From Manduca sexta (taxonomy: Eukaryota; Arthropoda; Insecta; Lepidoptera; Sphingidae), in the NCBI RefSeq assembly GCF_014839805.1, contig NC_051141.1, forward strand, positions 20,468,777 to 20,532,776: 64,000 nt of DNA. The letters run 5' to 3'. Made by a program: the position numbers and the translations under genes. Under the pieces are notes generated by a model, which was given only the letters and a program-made list of their open reading frames with translations, made no database searches and was not told where the DNA came from. Positions 1 to 13,566 of the stretch are shown one piece after another (the stretch's first letter is position 1; every line of letters begins with the position of its first letter).

Positions 1-1225
1 TTGTGCTGCGCCCGCTCGGGGCCATCAAGTTAGTCTTCAATCGCGAAGACTCCCCCATTAAACATCCAACAGTATTATTTCAGCTTTTTCTTGACGCGAT
101 TAGGATAACAATTTATTTAATGGATATTATGAGTTACTAAAATAGCCACCGCCCCTCGGTCGCCCCGCGAGCGCCCGCAAACGTAGCAGCGCGAAATGAA
201 ATGAAAACCAAGCCAATGTTTTCCTTTAATCTTTGCGATCGACGTGGCGGCTCCTGCCGAACAGGAATAGGCTATAACATAATGCTATCCATAAATGGGT
301 GTAGCGGCACGTATAGATCGATTAAGCAAAACAATGAATGTCAAAATATTTTTCGCACCTGAAGAGGCAACTGCCTTATGGTAAACGTGGCGTTTGATAC
401 GATTGTTTGTGCTCGTCTCCGTGAAACATTAGGTATAGCTCAAAATAGACGATATAACTAGATACACCATCCGGATTGGAACACTGCAATCTTAAACTGT
501 TTCTTGTCCCAAGAGCATAATATAAACGTAATGAGACTTACGCTAAATACAGGGTACCAAAAGTTATACCCACACGAAAAGGTAGAGAGAGGCGCAACTA
601 TTGCACATATTTCATCGCATGTATTCCGCCCCAAGGGCAAACCATAGCGGGTGCAAATTGTAGTCTCCGGGAAGATATCGAGTAGAGAAATCCAATATCG
701 CTTAGCCCCACCGCCATTTGAACTCCAGGCATCGGCGTGGTTGTCGTACCGCGTACTCTATACTCCACCGAGGCTGTAAAATAAATTTGTAACGTAAGGT
801 AGTGTGACCTGAGATAGCCCGGTCCTCAACATGACCATCCTTGGTTATATTGTTTGTGTTGTAGTACAAATGCTTACTACAATTTTGTGTTAGTTCTGTT
901 ATTATACAATTTTATATGTATTGCGTATGTAGTGATATTTAATAATTTAATCAAAAATGTTTCTTCAATTATTTTATTAAACAATTTTAAAAATATTTTA
1001 AAATTAGGTGGACTGCAAATGTTCCATTACCTTATACGTATTAATATAAAAAAAGCATATCTGATAAGATGTTTTTATTTAACCTATTTTATAAAGTGCA
1101 ATTATAGGGCCTCATAAAATAATAAAAAAAAGTTCAAATTTGTTTTAATAATATCTGTATTTCCTTCCCGCATAGAATATTTATTGCCCATGAAATGTTT
1201 CTTACGAAATTTTCTTTTGTTTCAG
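1..1225. other. Non-coding region upstream of the leader exon
   Basis: No gene is supported here. The first 450 bases contain CpG-rich patches (for example around 148-195), which could belong to an upstream regulatory region, but I see no convincing core promoter. The rest is AT-rich. A pyrimidine-rich tract ending in CAG at 1223-1225 looks like a 3' splice site. If it is used, this region is the end of an intron and the true transcription start lies further upstream, outside the window. Confidence 0.4.
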
Positions 1226-1250
1226 GTTTTCTTCTGTACTCTTCCTCTAC

Positions 1251-1302
1251 TGACTTGTGCTAGTGAATTGAGCTAGTGACTTGCGCTAGTGACTCGCGCT
1301 AG
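1251..1302 (+). repeat. 13-bp minisatellite, four units
   Basis: Four consecutive 13-base units run from 1251: TGACTTGTGCTAG, TGAATTGAGCTAG, TGACTTGCGCTAG and TGACTCGCGCTAG. They abut exactly with one to three differences between neighbours. The array is inside the presumed 5' leader. Since 13 is not a multiple of three and each unit supplies stop codons (TAG or TGA), it is not coding. Confidence 0.85.
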
Positions 1303-1499
1303 TACGTTAGGTTATATTCCAGTTTTCTCTTCGTAGTAGGTGTTGTAGGGTAGGCATAGTTTCAGTGTTTTGTGTCTATATAATGTATCTTTAGTGTCAT
1401 TAAGTGTTAATTAATCAGTGTAGTGTAGTGTTTAGGCAGTGTCTATTAGTGTTTTAGTGTAGGGTAGGGTAAGGATTAACTCATACCGTAGTGCGTATT

Positions 1500-1538
1500 A
1501 TGAGGCGACAGGGACGCGCCACATTTGGCAACGGTTAG
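1500..1538 (+). promoter_or_regulatory. Upstream ORF of 12 codons in the leader
   Basis: ATG at 1500 opens a frame MRRQGRATFGNG that stops at TAG 1536-1538, 30 bases before the main ATG at 1569. It is in the same frame as the main start but is closed by its own stop, so it cannot extend the protein. Short upstream ORFs often damp translation of the main frame. That role is inferred here from position alone. Confidence 0.45.
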
Positions 1539-1568
1539 TGCTGCTGCTACTGCTAGTGATCTGTCGCC

Positions 1569-1673
1569 ATGTCGCTGCCAATCAAGCGATCGTTCAGCTC
1601 GGAGGGGGGCGCCACCTCCAAGAGGGATTGGAAGATGAGGCTCAGCCTGCGCAGCCGCAGCGGGCATAGCGTG
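1569..1673 (+). CDS. Host gene, first coding exon (35 codons)
   Basis: ATG at 1569 (G at -3, preceded by CC) starts a 35-codon frame that ends exactly at a consensus donor, GTG|GTGAGTA at 1674. The peptide begins MSLPIKRSFSSEGG and continues with a Lys/Arg/Ser-rich stretch (WKMRLSLRSRSGHSV), so it is strongly basic. GC content is far above the flanks, as expected for an exon here. The open frame runs 40 more codons past the donor into AT-rich sequence, but codon use changes there and the donor is strong, so I end the exon at 1673. The donor is phase 0 and joins in frame to the exon at 19236. There is no signal peptide or known domain. The product is not recognised; it looks like the disordered N-terminus of a larger protein. 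Confidence 0.7.
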
Positions 1674-3332
1674 GTGAGTAAACATTATACTTTTAAAGCT
1701 AAAACAATTTCTGAATCATCATCACATTTAACAAGCTCTTACCGTACTGTGATAAATAAAATATATTATTGTACCCAAACACCCAACAACGTTTAAATGG
1801 ACTAGAAAGCAGAAAAGAGTGAATAATATACAACACTAGTGTGCTCCTTTCGAAACACTTGAATGCATAATGATTAATCGTTTGATCACGAATTCTAAAT
1901 CAACAATATAATATAGACTATTGTATTTTACATTAGAATCTGGCAATACAAAGCGAACACCAGTAAAGAGAAATGTAAAACTTGACGCTGATGCTTCAGT
2001 CAATGTGGACATTAAATGGCTAATTAATAATCCTCGGAATTAATACAATTCTGCAAACACAGACCCCAGTACTACGGTTCAATATATTGTGTATTTTTAG
2101 AAATATTAATATCGTTGAAAGGGTAAGTTTGAGAGTTTCATTGTTATGGATGTCAGTAGCTATATTTTATTTATATCCGGCGCTTTTTAAAGAAACTAGA
2201 TTACCAATCCCGTGTAGTCGAGAGAAGGGCTATAAATGGAAGACTACCTGATCTTTTCACTTAAAGTATTGTTCGTTAGTGGCCATATGACGACATTGTT
2301 ACAATAACTATTATAATAGAAGTATTTGATTGCCGAAGATCTTAGCAAACAGTGGGACTCAGATCGTGAATAATGAAGGTGATTCATTCCGTAGTAGCAG
2401 TATTAGCCACAGAGGGAATCTAAATACATGTATTCTAATTAATTATTGCACACAATTAGACTCGGATTAATATAATCTATTAGTGAATTGTATCCCGGGC
2501 TAGTTATGCCTCGTGGTCTTCCTCTACTAACTGTAGGTTATTTTCAGTTTAACAAAATTCCTAAACCTATCCATCACGCACTCTAGTGACGGTACAAATC
2601 CTTTAACGAAACGTTACCTGACCAGTCTGTCCCGTTCTATCTACACGGGAGTGGGAGAGACGGCACTGAAGGTCGCCTCACAGCGATGCGGGACAAAGGA
2701 TCAACTTTCTGCTCTAATTCGTGCGAACACACGCATATAAAAAGTGCTGTAATTGTATGAACTTCCAAATGTTGAGAAAATGGTTTCAAAGTGCTTCTCA
2801 TTTGATGATTCGGGACAATAATGTTCGTTTCGCGAGAGATGAGATGCCTGTAGTACTAAAGATTACGGGTTCGATAATATTGCTACACGACATAAAATAT
2901 TTTAGATGTGCGCGTGTTGTGGCCGCATATATTTTTTCTGAATGAAATCGGGAGTTTGTTGTCGATATTTGCTCGATTACGTAATGGATTTTCCTTGAAT
3001 TATAGTAGTAATAGTAGAGAAAGGTCTTGAAATTAATATTTATTTATTAATCAATTACGTGTTTAGACTGCCTGCTCCACTTGTAGAATTATTCAAATTA
3101 AGGATACTTCAAGATAACTATTTCATTCAAGCGGCCACGCAACGACGATTTACTAAGTCTTGTCGATATTTAAAAGATGATGATGACTTAATATCACTCA
3201 CTCTTATTTTTGATATATATCTAATATATCAAATTAATAGATTACAAATAGTTTCCATAAAATATTTAGTTAGATTAGTAGTTTGATCGAAGCAACTGTC
3301 ACTAAACAGTGATTTCAAGTGAACGCTTACTA

Positions 3333-3560
3333 CTGGTAGGTCTCTCTTATGTGGGAGTCCGCGTGGGTAGGTGCCACCGCACTTGGACATAATAAGACTT
3401 GGCATCTCAAGTCTCAAGATGGCGAGCGCAGTAGATTACCAAACAATACTTTGTAATTAAAGGTGTTGGGTGGTGTTTCTAATGTTTATGGGTTGTCGTA
3501 TCACTTACCATCATGCGAACAGCAAACTTGTGTCATCATGTAAAGCCATAAAAAAAAGAA
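3333..3560 (+). repeat. Family C repeat, internally deleted copy
   Basis: Starts TGGTAGGTCTCTCTTATG and ends in an A-rich tail (ATAAAAAAAAGAA). It matches the copies at 52809 and 61034 over both ends but lacks about 100 central bases that those copies carry between the ...CCACCGCA block and the GGACATAAT block. The A-rich 3' end and the shared 5' boundary of all three copies point to a retroposed non-autonomous unit or a LINE 3' end copied as a unit. The parent element is not identified. Confidence 0.75.
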
Positions 3561-3688
3561 ATAATACACTTACACCGCGGCCCTAACCTGTTGACTCTCG
3601 AACTTGTTCTAGTTTTCATTCATACTCGTCACCGGTGTTTAGTCATGTTGTTGTTCTAGATGTGCGTGCGTAGGACCTCTGTTTTCTA

Positions 3689-3717
3689 TTATCCCACTTC
3701 TGGGCACGGACCTCTTC
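3689..3717 (-). mobile_element. Short SINE family A relic (3' end)
   Basis: The string TATCCCACTTCTGGGCACGG followed by CCTCTTC resembles the reverse complement of the family A 3' end (GAGGCCCGTGCCCAGCAGTGGGA). Only about 30 bases are recognisable, so this could be chance or a very old copy. Confidence 0.35.
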
Positions 3718-4590
3718 ATGGACGTAAAGAGTCTAGTCTACCATTATTATTAAGCGGGATAAAAACATATTTGTAATTTTTATGAAGAACTTTTAATGTG
3801 TAAATATTTTTAATGTTTTTGTAAACATTAAATCGACAAATTTAAAGAGTGAAAATGCAAAAGAGTCTTTTATAAAGACAGTGTATGTAGATACGAGACT
3901 TTCCCGCCCTCACACCCACCACTACAACTCCTGTAAGCCAGAATCAGCAGTGGCACGCATTTTATGACACCGAGCAGTGAAGCTCGGCGAGTCTCAGGGA
4001 AAACTAATATGTCATTATCCCGCAACGAAATTAATCAAATAGAAAGATAGGGAGGTGTTGGAAATATTAATTGTCCACTTCCCTCCAGAGCAATGCGGGT
4101 GACAAAATCATGATGTAAAGTGTAAGTGTTTGTAGATGTAATACAGACATATATAGCTAGAGGCATGCAAAGCTGTTGGTCCTGCGCCTAACCTTTCCCC
4201 AGTCATGTCGGATTGCCGTCTCACCGGACTATGAGAGTGAAGCAACAGAGAGTGCACCTGTGTATTGCACACACACACGACACTATAATATCTCCTGCGT
4301 GGCTGATCTCCGTTGAGATTGTCCGCCGTGTCTAAAATTCGGCTAGGAGGGACTCAATCAATATAGCGAGAATGTCGGAATTTATGAAATATAGCTAAAT
4401 ATTCTATTTTTAGAGTTATATACCTCAAGAGGAACCTTTATAGGATCACCTTGTTGCCCGTCCATTTGACTACCAAGACCCTTCTGTTTAGGAACACGTA
4501 GAAGTGTCAAGTTGGAATTTTTATCAAATACTCGAGTCTATTGTCTCTTTCAGTTGTAAAAAAATTATACATGTTAATCCCCACGATCAC

Positions 4591-4782
4591 TACATAGTAT
4601 AAAACAAAGTCGCTTTCTCTGTCCCTACCTTTGTATGCTTAAATCTTTAAAACTACGCAACGGATTTTGATGCGGTTTTTTTTAATAGATAGAGTGATTC
4701 AAGAGGAAGGTTTATATGTATAATAATAATATCCATTAAATAGTCAGCATTGCACCCGTGCGAAGCTGGGGCGGGTCGCTAG
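4591..4782 (+). mobile_element. Helitron-like element, 3' end
   Basis: The sequence ends with CTAG at 4779-4782 followed by T. The arms ACCCG (4754) and CGGGT (4772) can form a short stem just upstream, which is the Helitron 3' terminus pattern (hairpin, then CTRR, inserted before T). The body reads like a repeat I associate with lepidopteran Helitrons (CTTTCTCTGTCCCTACC, AACTACGCAACGGATTTTG), from memory and unverified. No 5' TC end is clear, so it is a truncated non-autonomous copy. Confidence 0.6.
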
Positions 4783-7700
4783 TTAAAATATATGACCGTC
4801 GCATATTTAACAAAGGAATCAAAACTAAGAATTTCCCGTTGACTTAAAATCATGAAATTTACCAAAACACTACCTTACAACGCACGTTAAGGGAGAAGCT
4901 CTGACAACTGTAATTTTGTATTTTAATAACATATAAAAACAATTTATCATTCCATATTTATTATTCGCGGTTTTTGCAATAATCGTGTCTACGGATCGAA
5001 CGGTGAAGTTAAGTTTGTCAAGTTTGAATTTATATTCTTAAATAGGTGCCTTTCGTATAAGTTCGTAGGTAACCCTCGGTGCGCGCGTCGAACTGCCACT
5101 CGGCCGGTTTTCTTGTGTGTTATGACTCTTTTTTTTACGTAAGCATTAATTTTGTCGAACTTTTAATAGTTACAAAGGGCATGTAGCATCAAATCCACAC
5201 GGCCCTCCAATCCTATTCCCAGCTATAATTTAACCTCCATAGGAGTGATACGACATTTCCTAAATTTCATTAATTAATGCAAATTGCAGAGAAATGTATA
5301 AAATTTTTCGTGATACGCGATTTTGGTAGAGCTCTCTGTAAAAATATCTAAGACTTAGACCGAATGAGATAGATGAAGTCGAATCAATAACATTACAATA
5401 ACAACACACGTTAAAATATCGTGAAGTTTTAGTTATGAAATCATTTATCCATTACGGAGAGTTTAAACACAGTTGAAAATATAAAACAAGAAAAGCTATA
5501 TTCACAGAAAGCACTAGCGGGAACGCTAAATGTAGTCTTTACCGAGAATCAAACCCGTCTATAGATTATCGAAACCGGGCGAGCTATAAACCGCTGTATT
5601 GTAGATATTTCGGTGTTCGATTGAGCTGCGGCAATAAAGTCGCCCCACACGATCGCTACGTCCGGCGTGGTGTACATCACATGTAGTCTATAACAGCTGT
5701 TTTCTCTCATAATAGTCTAGATTCAGTTAGTCGGCATTTTATTGCATGTTGAATCGCATAATATTTAGAACAATAGCTTTTATGTCCTTTATCAAAAAGT
5801 AACGAGCCAGTAGCATCCGTTTAAATGCTTTCCTATACAATCTGTCCGTTTAGCATTTATCAGTAAGATCTCTCACACTTTGAGACATAACAATAAAACG
5901 CTGATTGATTTTGGATTGTTATAACATACACAGTGGTTTCACATTACAGAAGATTTTCTATCAACAAATTTCACAGCTGAACTTTCAAATGGAGTCATAA
6001 GCAAATGTATGTAGTTCAAATAAAACATAAAACTTATGAGAAAACAGAAAGCACGATTCTATTACTCTAACAAATCCGATCGGCCGAATCGGTTCCGATC
6101 GGGCGCAGTGTTTAGTAAACAAGCATCGGCACGCGTGTTCTCTCCGCACCGCCCCCCCCTACACAATACAGCGTATAATTAGACGTCCATGTACCTAGAC
6201 ACGGTTGGTTATGATGTATCTTGCCCGGTAATTATTAACTCAATTGTTATTGTTATCATAAGAGTTCTAACATCTCAGAAATGTTGAATATTTGTTTATG
6301 TTTAATGGTACTTATCATTAAGCGAATTCTTTTCTAATATATGTGTAGAATGTATCTCTACCAGCAACTGACTTGCTGGGTTACAAGTTGTAATACCGAG
6401 TTAAAAATTAAAATATCCGACATGTTAGTTCAATACCGGCATGGTCTCTGTATTTTGCTGTCTCCATTCATTCTAAGGTATTCAATGAGATCTTCACGTA
6501 GATTTGCATTAAAAGTAGGATTAGCAAAAGAATGTCCGATTATACGGACTGCTGTAATTTGTAAATCTAAGTTCTACTTCAGAGGAAGCCCGTGTTCAGT
6601 AGTGTTTCCGGTGGTTTTTAAAATAATAAAATAAAATAAAATGCTTTATTTATCACGTAAGCGAACATCGTTGCACTTATGATAAGTCAAGGTACATGAG
6701 AATATTTAATTATTACTTAATTAAATTAGCTTATATAAATAAAGACAATTTATATTGGTAATAAAGTAAATGAAAAATATAGTAAACAAAGAAGCCAGCT
6801 CGGGCTGGCAGGAAAGAAAAAATAAAATGATGTATACATGTAATTTTAAATAAATAATAAGGGAGAAACGCATCGCGATCCTCACCGGTGAGGACAATAA
6901 AAGCCCTAACCTAGCTAACCTACTAGCCCTTCACTATCTTTGATATCCTTCAACTAATACTCGGCTGTGATTGGTGAGTGAAAACGGCAAGGCCAAGGAC
7001 GCGTGAACGGATGTGACGTAACCGCTCACCGCGCTTGTTTTTCAAACACAGTATTTTCTTGGAAACAAGGAAAATATGCTAAAACGTATTCAAATATCAG
7101 ACTTGTTTTTGTAGAGTTCAATTTCTGATGTAGATGGGCTGCGGTGGTCCAGCGCTTAGTAAAACAGGCAGCTAAGCCCGTGGGCCCAGGTTCTCTCGGC
7201 ATGCCAACCTATCACGCATATCCAGCAGATGTTTTAATCGTGTTTGGTTTTTGTGGTTTTAATAATTTTTAAAAACCCAAAACCTTACTTATCGTATAGG
7301 TGATGTTATTTGATTAACGTATGTTTTCATCTATTGGGCACAAGTCTTTCACACTGAGCACGAATCCATTCCCAACCCCACTATGAGACTTAAACTGGTA
7401 GGTTTATGATAACCCTGTCTTACTTTAAATATAACTTAAATAACCTACAGACAATGTTCTTGTAACCTTCATTCTGAATACGTTATGTGCACATCATTCA
7501 GTCAAATACATTAAAATATATGTGTTATGTCTACATCATTTGCCTAAAAGAATTTGTTGGGAATAATTCAGTATTTATGTTTGAAGTCCCGTGCGGATTG
7601 CCAGACTGATTCTATTAAAATGATATTAAATATCCTCAGGCTGTTTAAATTCATATTGAAATTGCGGGGAGGCACAGAACAGGGTGCTGCCTCGCCTGCC

Positions 7701-8299
7701 TATAAACACATCTGTTTTCACTGGGTTTTAACTTCTAATAACAACTTTGAAAATAAATAAATAAGAAAAATATTTTTTAAAAGTTATATGTAGATTATAA
7801 AACTTTCATAATGTTCAGCTTGTGAACTCAAAATTATTATCTAACCTAGAACTCACTGCTCTAGCAATTTTTATATAATATTATAATTAAATTAACTGCC
7901 GGTGGCTTAACAAAAGCCTTTGATTCGTAAATGACATAATAATTTATTTCATAACCAATATTTCTCAAACAGAAATCAATATTTCCACAAGTCATAAGAG
8001 AAAACTCGCATGCACGCGAATATGAGTGAGCTTCAAAGTTCGCTGTCAAAAGAAATGCGAAATCGCACCGAGACCGCACTCAGCTACGGAATATGCAGGT
8101 ATCGAGGATTAAACACGACGACTGTAAAATCCTACCGTCATCTAGTTTTAATGGATACTTTTGCCTCCCTACGGCTTAAAATATGGAAACGATTTAGTTT
8201 GCAGCTGGCTGTATATGATAACTTTTTTAACGATGAAGGAAAATATGGTGAGGATACCTTCATACCTGAGATTTCTCCGTAAAAAATCTTAGGTATGCG

Positions 8300-8393
8300 A
8301 AATCTGCTAACCCGCACTGAACGTGGTAGACTGAAGCCTTATCCCTCTTAGTAATACAGGAGACCCGTGTCCAGTAGTGGGACAACAAACGAA
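8300..8393 (+). mobile_element. SINE family A, 3' fragment
   Basis: Matches the 3' third of the family A consensus, with the blocks AACCCGCACTGAACGTGGT, CTTATCCCTCTTAGTA and CCAGTAGTGGGACAA in order. The tRNA-like head and the ATT-rich tail are missing. It is diverged, so an old 5'-truncated copy. Confidence 0.6.
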
Positions 8394-8737
8394 CGTCTAT
8401 TGAGTTGTGAATCTTGTTATGTTGTAAATTATACTAGGTAACAATAAATGTTGAGTTAACTTCGATGAATGAAACTGAACTAATTTCGAACTGACTGAAT
8501 TAATTTCGATTTCTCTCATATATAATTTACTAAGCCATTTTTGTCCGAATTTTGTTTTTGTCATGTATCAAATGATTTATATATGAAAAAACAAATTATA
8601 TTCTTCTTTTTTTTCGTAAACATTTCCTATTTTTTAATTTAGTTATTAAGTCAGGGCGGAGTCAAGTCAAATAATTCATTATCATAAAAAATCATTCATT
8701 TTTCATTAATATACATAAACGGGTTATCTCTTTCGCT

Positions 8738-8800
8738 GCTCTCTTGGCAGAATATTTTCGCAGGTGTGAAACAGAAGGTCCTGGTTTATATTCCCAGTTT
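8738..8800 (+). mobile_element. Degenerate tRNA-like SINE head
   Basis: TGCTCTCTTGGCAGAA resembles an A-box region, and AGGTCCTGGTTTATATTCCC resembles a decayed B box (GGTTCGATTCCC) at the right distance. It does not fold as a functional tRNA. I read it as the head of an old SINE of a third family. Confidence 0.35.
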
Positions 8801-11800
8801 AGGTAACACAGGGAGGCGGCCAGTCGCAAAAACTAATAATTTCAACAACATACGTGAAATGTCGTACAGACTAGACAATAAATAAGGATAAGATCACAAA
8901 TAAACAATCCGAATCAATAATATATTGAATATTTATGAACGGAGCTCAGTTACTATTAGCTCGCTCACTTCATCATTACCCAAACAAAAAATCATTACTA
9001 AGCCCGCAACTGTCTCTTACATACACAACCCACAACATAAACTAATAAAAGCGAAACAAAAGTCAACATAGTAACAAGTTGATGCTTATGCAGGTAAGTT
9101 ACTCACCTCACCCTCCCCGGCATAATAAACACAGATGGTCAACAATCAAAGGTATACTCGCATGTCGACACAGCTCCACGTTTGTCCCGTGCTGTTTACA
9201 CCGGCTTTATTAAAATCTCTACGTTCAAACGAGAGTGTTGTGTACCTTTAGTAAACTTGCATTTTGCTGTAATACTTGATATGTCTAAAACAATGTTTAT
9301 TTTAGAAGTTGTTAGAGTTGGAGCCAGATGTTTCATTATGAATAATTGGCGAGAACATGTATGCAAGTCTCTTTGAGTGGTGACAGTGTTTCGGTTTGAA
9401 GAAATTAACATTGTGGATCGATGCACTGAGGCTATTTTTATTGAAAGTTTAGTATTTTATTAAGAAGTATAGGTATTATATTCTGTCTATGTGCATTGTG
9501 CAAGCATGCAACAGGTACGAAAACAGGGCGAACTGTTCACGACTTGCTCGTCTCATAGTTTGGTATTTTTAAACACTCACATCCCTGTCTTGTCTCAAGA
9601 TCTTCCCTTATAGGTGATTCCACGATTCCTCCTATATTGTAGGCCTGACCAGCTACAGCAACTATCAGAGGAAAAATAAACAAAAAACCTTTTATTCTCA
9701 ATGTTTCTACAAAGAACGTCAAAACTGACGTGTACATACAAACAATTATAGTTAACATTAGCGATATGATTCTGCCGCTAAAGTATTATATTTTTTTACT
9801 TATCAAATCGTGGAAGGCACACAGACATACACCATACTTTTAGAACCAATGGTTAGCAATTTACTCAATCGCTCTCTGCGATCAGCTGGTTCACATACAG
9901 CCATAACCCGCTATAATTTTGGCAATTTGGGTCACAATATCTCTTTTTAGTGCACTGTGGACTGCACTGTATTTAACAAAAGGTAATCGGTCACTTTGCT
10001 TGTGACAGTTTAAAAAAATAGTAAAACAATTAATCGCTGGATGTTGTTGAAATGCCAAGCCATAAGACGAACGCAATATCTTCGATTAGCCAATGGTATC
10101 TTTTAAGCCAACAGGCGCAATCCACATTCCACATTGTGCACCTGCGACTAACATTCTTGAATCTATCTCAGAATCCAAATCGAACGAATCCTTGCGGTTC
10201 ACAATAATCGCCCACTACTCCGTGGGTGTCATCTGAGCACAGCAAATTGTCCCGCGCCGTCCTGACCACGTGACCGCACCTTAATCGGTGTCCAAACATC
10301 GTCCGCGGTGTCTCACGGCCGCTAACTCTATATTATTCATGCTCCAAGCGAAGAATTATCTGCTACCACCGTTTCACTGAGTTTTGCGTCACTGCGCAAT
10401 TTGGACAGGTAAATGTGAAACATTATTCATTTATCCGCCGACCTTTACGATGAAAAATCAACATCGATTATGTACATCGTCTTTGTTTTTTCGATCCGTC
10501 TAGCTTCTGTTTTTGTCTGAAAATTTTTGATATTTGAATTTATATATTTTTTATGCACGCAGAAGTTTGTTGGGTAGGTTTGTATTATTAGGTCCTCTTT
10601 TTGTGTAAGTAAAAGTGGAATAATGTATGAACAAACATTATTCTGATTTCTTCATAGCCGGTGTTTTCCTTAGGCTTTATAAAACTTAACAAGTGTTAGG
10701 ATGACAATCGTAATATAGTGCCTGTTATGTAATAGATGGTAATACATAAATTTTTCTTCGGCCAACGTGCGGACTTCTCGCTCCTGTGTGGTCTTATACA
10801 TACATACTAATATATAGCTAAACAAACTCACCCCAAATTCCTTTTTCTTTATGCATGTGCTCCCGGGAGCCCCTTTTGTTCCGATTTATAAATTATAATT
10901 CTCTTTGCCGATTCCGATAGTAGTTTTTTCTTCAATAATAGTAATGTCATTCTTCTTTTTTAATAATATTTGACAGTTTCTTTTACCCCCACCGAAAAGA
11001 TTTTATATTCGAATACATACTATATATATATTTATGTGTGTTGTGTTGTGTGTAAATTAATTTGGCCGAATCTGTCCGCGCTTCCAAATAATGAACTAAT
11101 AAAAATTAAACAGTGCCATATATTGTTCAACTATATATGTTGCACACCATTGATTTGCTCGTTGTCTATAAAAAAGCACAAAAAAGCATGAATGTGCGTC
11201 AGTAGCGGGAGACGCGGAGAGCGCGGGGAGCGCGGACGGCGCCGGCGCATCAATTACCCTTGGCCACTGGATGTGGATTCTGAATACATGTATGCTATGA
11301 GGTCAGATCATTATGCTATACATCTCAATTGCTAACCATCGAGTTTGTTTTCAGAATTTGTTTTACATAAAATTTATATTGTTTTTCTGTGGTTGATGTA
11401 TAATATGCTCTGTGTATTCTTGGGGTAGGTAGACATAAACGGTTTCGGCCAAGGTGGACCCTAGGACAGTCCCACATCGAATAACGAATTGCAAGCTGGT
11501 ATCCATGCGAAGGACCTTCACGAGTAAATCTGTCTCATATACCCGTACACCGTACCTGGGAATCGCATTTCCATTGTCGAAAATGATCACTGAGAGGTTT
11601 TAGTAGGTATTAGCATAGGAATGGTCGTTAATCCCTCATATTTGCTTCGGCTCCCGGCGGATTAACCCGTGAAAAAACCTGGAGCAGCAAAAATACTCAC
11701 TATTCGCTTACTTCACAATTCCAATTCTGAGTATCTTTTTGTGATATACGCAACACAAAACAGTGCAACTTCTCAAACGAACTCGCACACATGTATTTTT

Positions 11801-13566
11801 AAATTTTTGTGTTCAAAAAATTATTTGCAGCTCTGCTTAATAAACAAAGCAATAAATACTATACTGACTTTAAGTCTCCCACGCATTGCAAATTGAAATC
11901 TACTATCATTATATACCTTTTTTGAATCGACTTGTAAGTATCGCAATTCCCATGAATGAGTTGTGATTCGGCCATGAGTCTCGTCACAATGGGCCGCGTT
12001 ACGTCACTGCTTCCGGAACGTGGGAGACGTCAAGGCCTCCTATTACCGTATTGTTAACCTAGGTCATGATAGCAACTATCACGATAAGGAGGGGCATGGC
12101 GGCGACAGTACAAGTGTAATTACGTGGTTCATAGGTCTGTAGTCACAAATTTTAGCTAAATACGAAGCAATGTTGTGTTAAAAACTCACATATAGGGGGA
12201 CATAGGGGCGCAGTGACTGGCTTCTATTGAAATACAACTTTGCTTTAGTTGGCTATCAGCTGAGGCTGTCAGATAAAGAAATCTGAACAAGTCAAAGAAA
12301 ACTATGAAATTGCCAACACTAAGTGTCCTCATTTTATGGATGTAAAAATGTTTTTGTAAAATTTATTGCAACTTGAACTCGAATAACTATCTCGTTCCCG
12401 CACTTACCCTCGCGCCACATCAGGGACACTCGCGGCGGGACTCTAACGTATCGAGACAGGCCCTCCGGTGCACTCTTACGATATTGAAATTATTTTAAGA
12501 ATATGTAAGTGCATTGCATCCGCGAACAGTTCACATAGTTTTTTTTGCAGATGCGATAGATACCTAATAAATGAGCAAACGGGGCTGTGGATAAATGATC
12601 ACAACCGACTAGAAATATGTGCTCGGCTAAGCAAATTGTCGACATAATTATAATTGTGGTAGGTCTTCGTGGCAATAGTCGGAAAATTTGCCAAATATTC
12701 GTAGGTATTAAAAAGATTTTGAAGAAAACGTTCATATCGCACCATAAAGAAATCCTATGAAACAAGGAATCCAAAGTTAATGCGTTGTGTGGAACTGAAA
12801 TGTAGCGGCTGTTCTCGCTAGCTTGGAACTTATATTATCACTGGCTAAGAAATTAGCCAACCTCTTGTTTGTAGAATGCTGTAGCCTGTTGTATCTAATT
12901 TATTGGAACGGGCTGCAAGGAATAGCATAAGTATTTTAAAGAGAGTTTTTTTTTATACATTAGCATGACAAAATGAGTTCTAGCGTCCAGATGGAGTATG
13001 GACTGACGTAAGGTGATCAACCGTCGCTAGTTGACATAATTATGTATGGCCCATTCGCTTTAATATAAATAAATTCCTGGCCACCTTCGACTGTTAACGC
13101 CTGAAGTTATCCCACAGAAATCTATTCTGTAGTCACTACAAACGCTCTTTCAGTGCTTTGTGCAAATATAATGACATGGAGTTGTTGTGATTACTTGATT
13201 CCTGACAAAGAGATTATATTTCCTTCAGCCCTATCAAATATTATTTTACTGAGACAGAACTCAGTACGTGAGACATACAAGACGTACTTTCTGTAACAAT
13301 GTCAGGTGGAGTGTCATTATGGAAACGTTTGTTTTATTATTTACACCAGTAAAGCCAAATGTAAATGGTATGACTACATTTTTTGTGACTACAATTTACC
13401 TGTATATTCATTTGACTTCTAATAATTCCACTGCAGAGATGCCAACTGCTTGCCGGGGTTATATGAGATAGTGATGCCACCTAACCGAGCCATTGGGATA
13501 CTATCAATACTGTCTTTGAAAAATAATTATTAATTTCAAGTTGCCTCAGAAAAAATTAAAATATAA

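Larger units (their letters stand above)
1226..1568 (+). other. 5' leader (UTR) of the host gene's first coding exon
   Basis: This stretch lies between a good acceptor-like tract (TTTTCTTTTGTTTCAG, ending at 1225) and the initiator ATG at 1569. It is rich in TAGTGT and CTAGTGA words, has no long open frame and contains stops in all three forward frames. It holds a four-unit 13-bp minisatellite and a 12-codon upstream ORF. An alternative reading is that transcription starts inside this stretch (for instance near the TTTCAGTG at about 1359) rather than being spliced at 1225. RNA data would decide. Confidence 0.45.

Noticed and set aside
6341..6634. 97-codon plus-strand frame
   Set aside because: No domain, no splice context, and its end runs into AAATAA-rich low-complexity DNA.
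7138..7200. Possible tRNA-like sequence (GCGGTGGTCCAGCGCTTAG ... GGGCCCAGGTTCTCTCGG)
   Set aside because: The B-box and stem pairs do not fit a tRNA and no SINE body follows clearly; at most a very decayed SINE head.
12490..12774. 94-codon minus-strand frame with hydrophobic content
   Set aside because: AT-biased codons, no splice context and no recognisable domain; length is within chance expectation for this much DNA.
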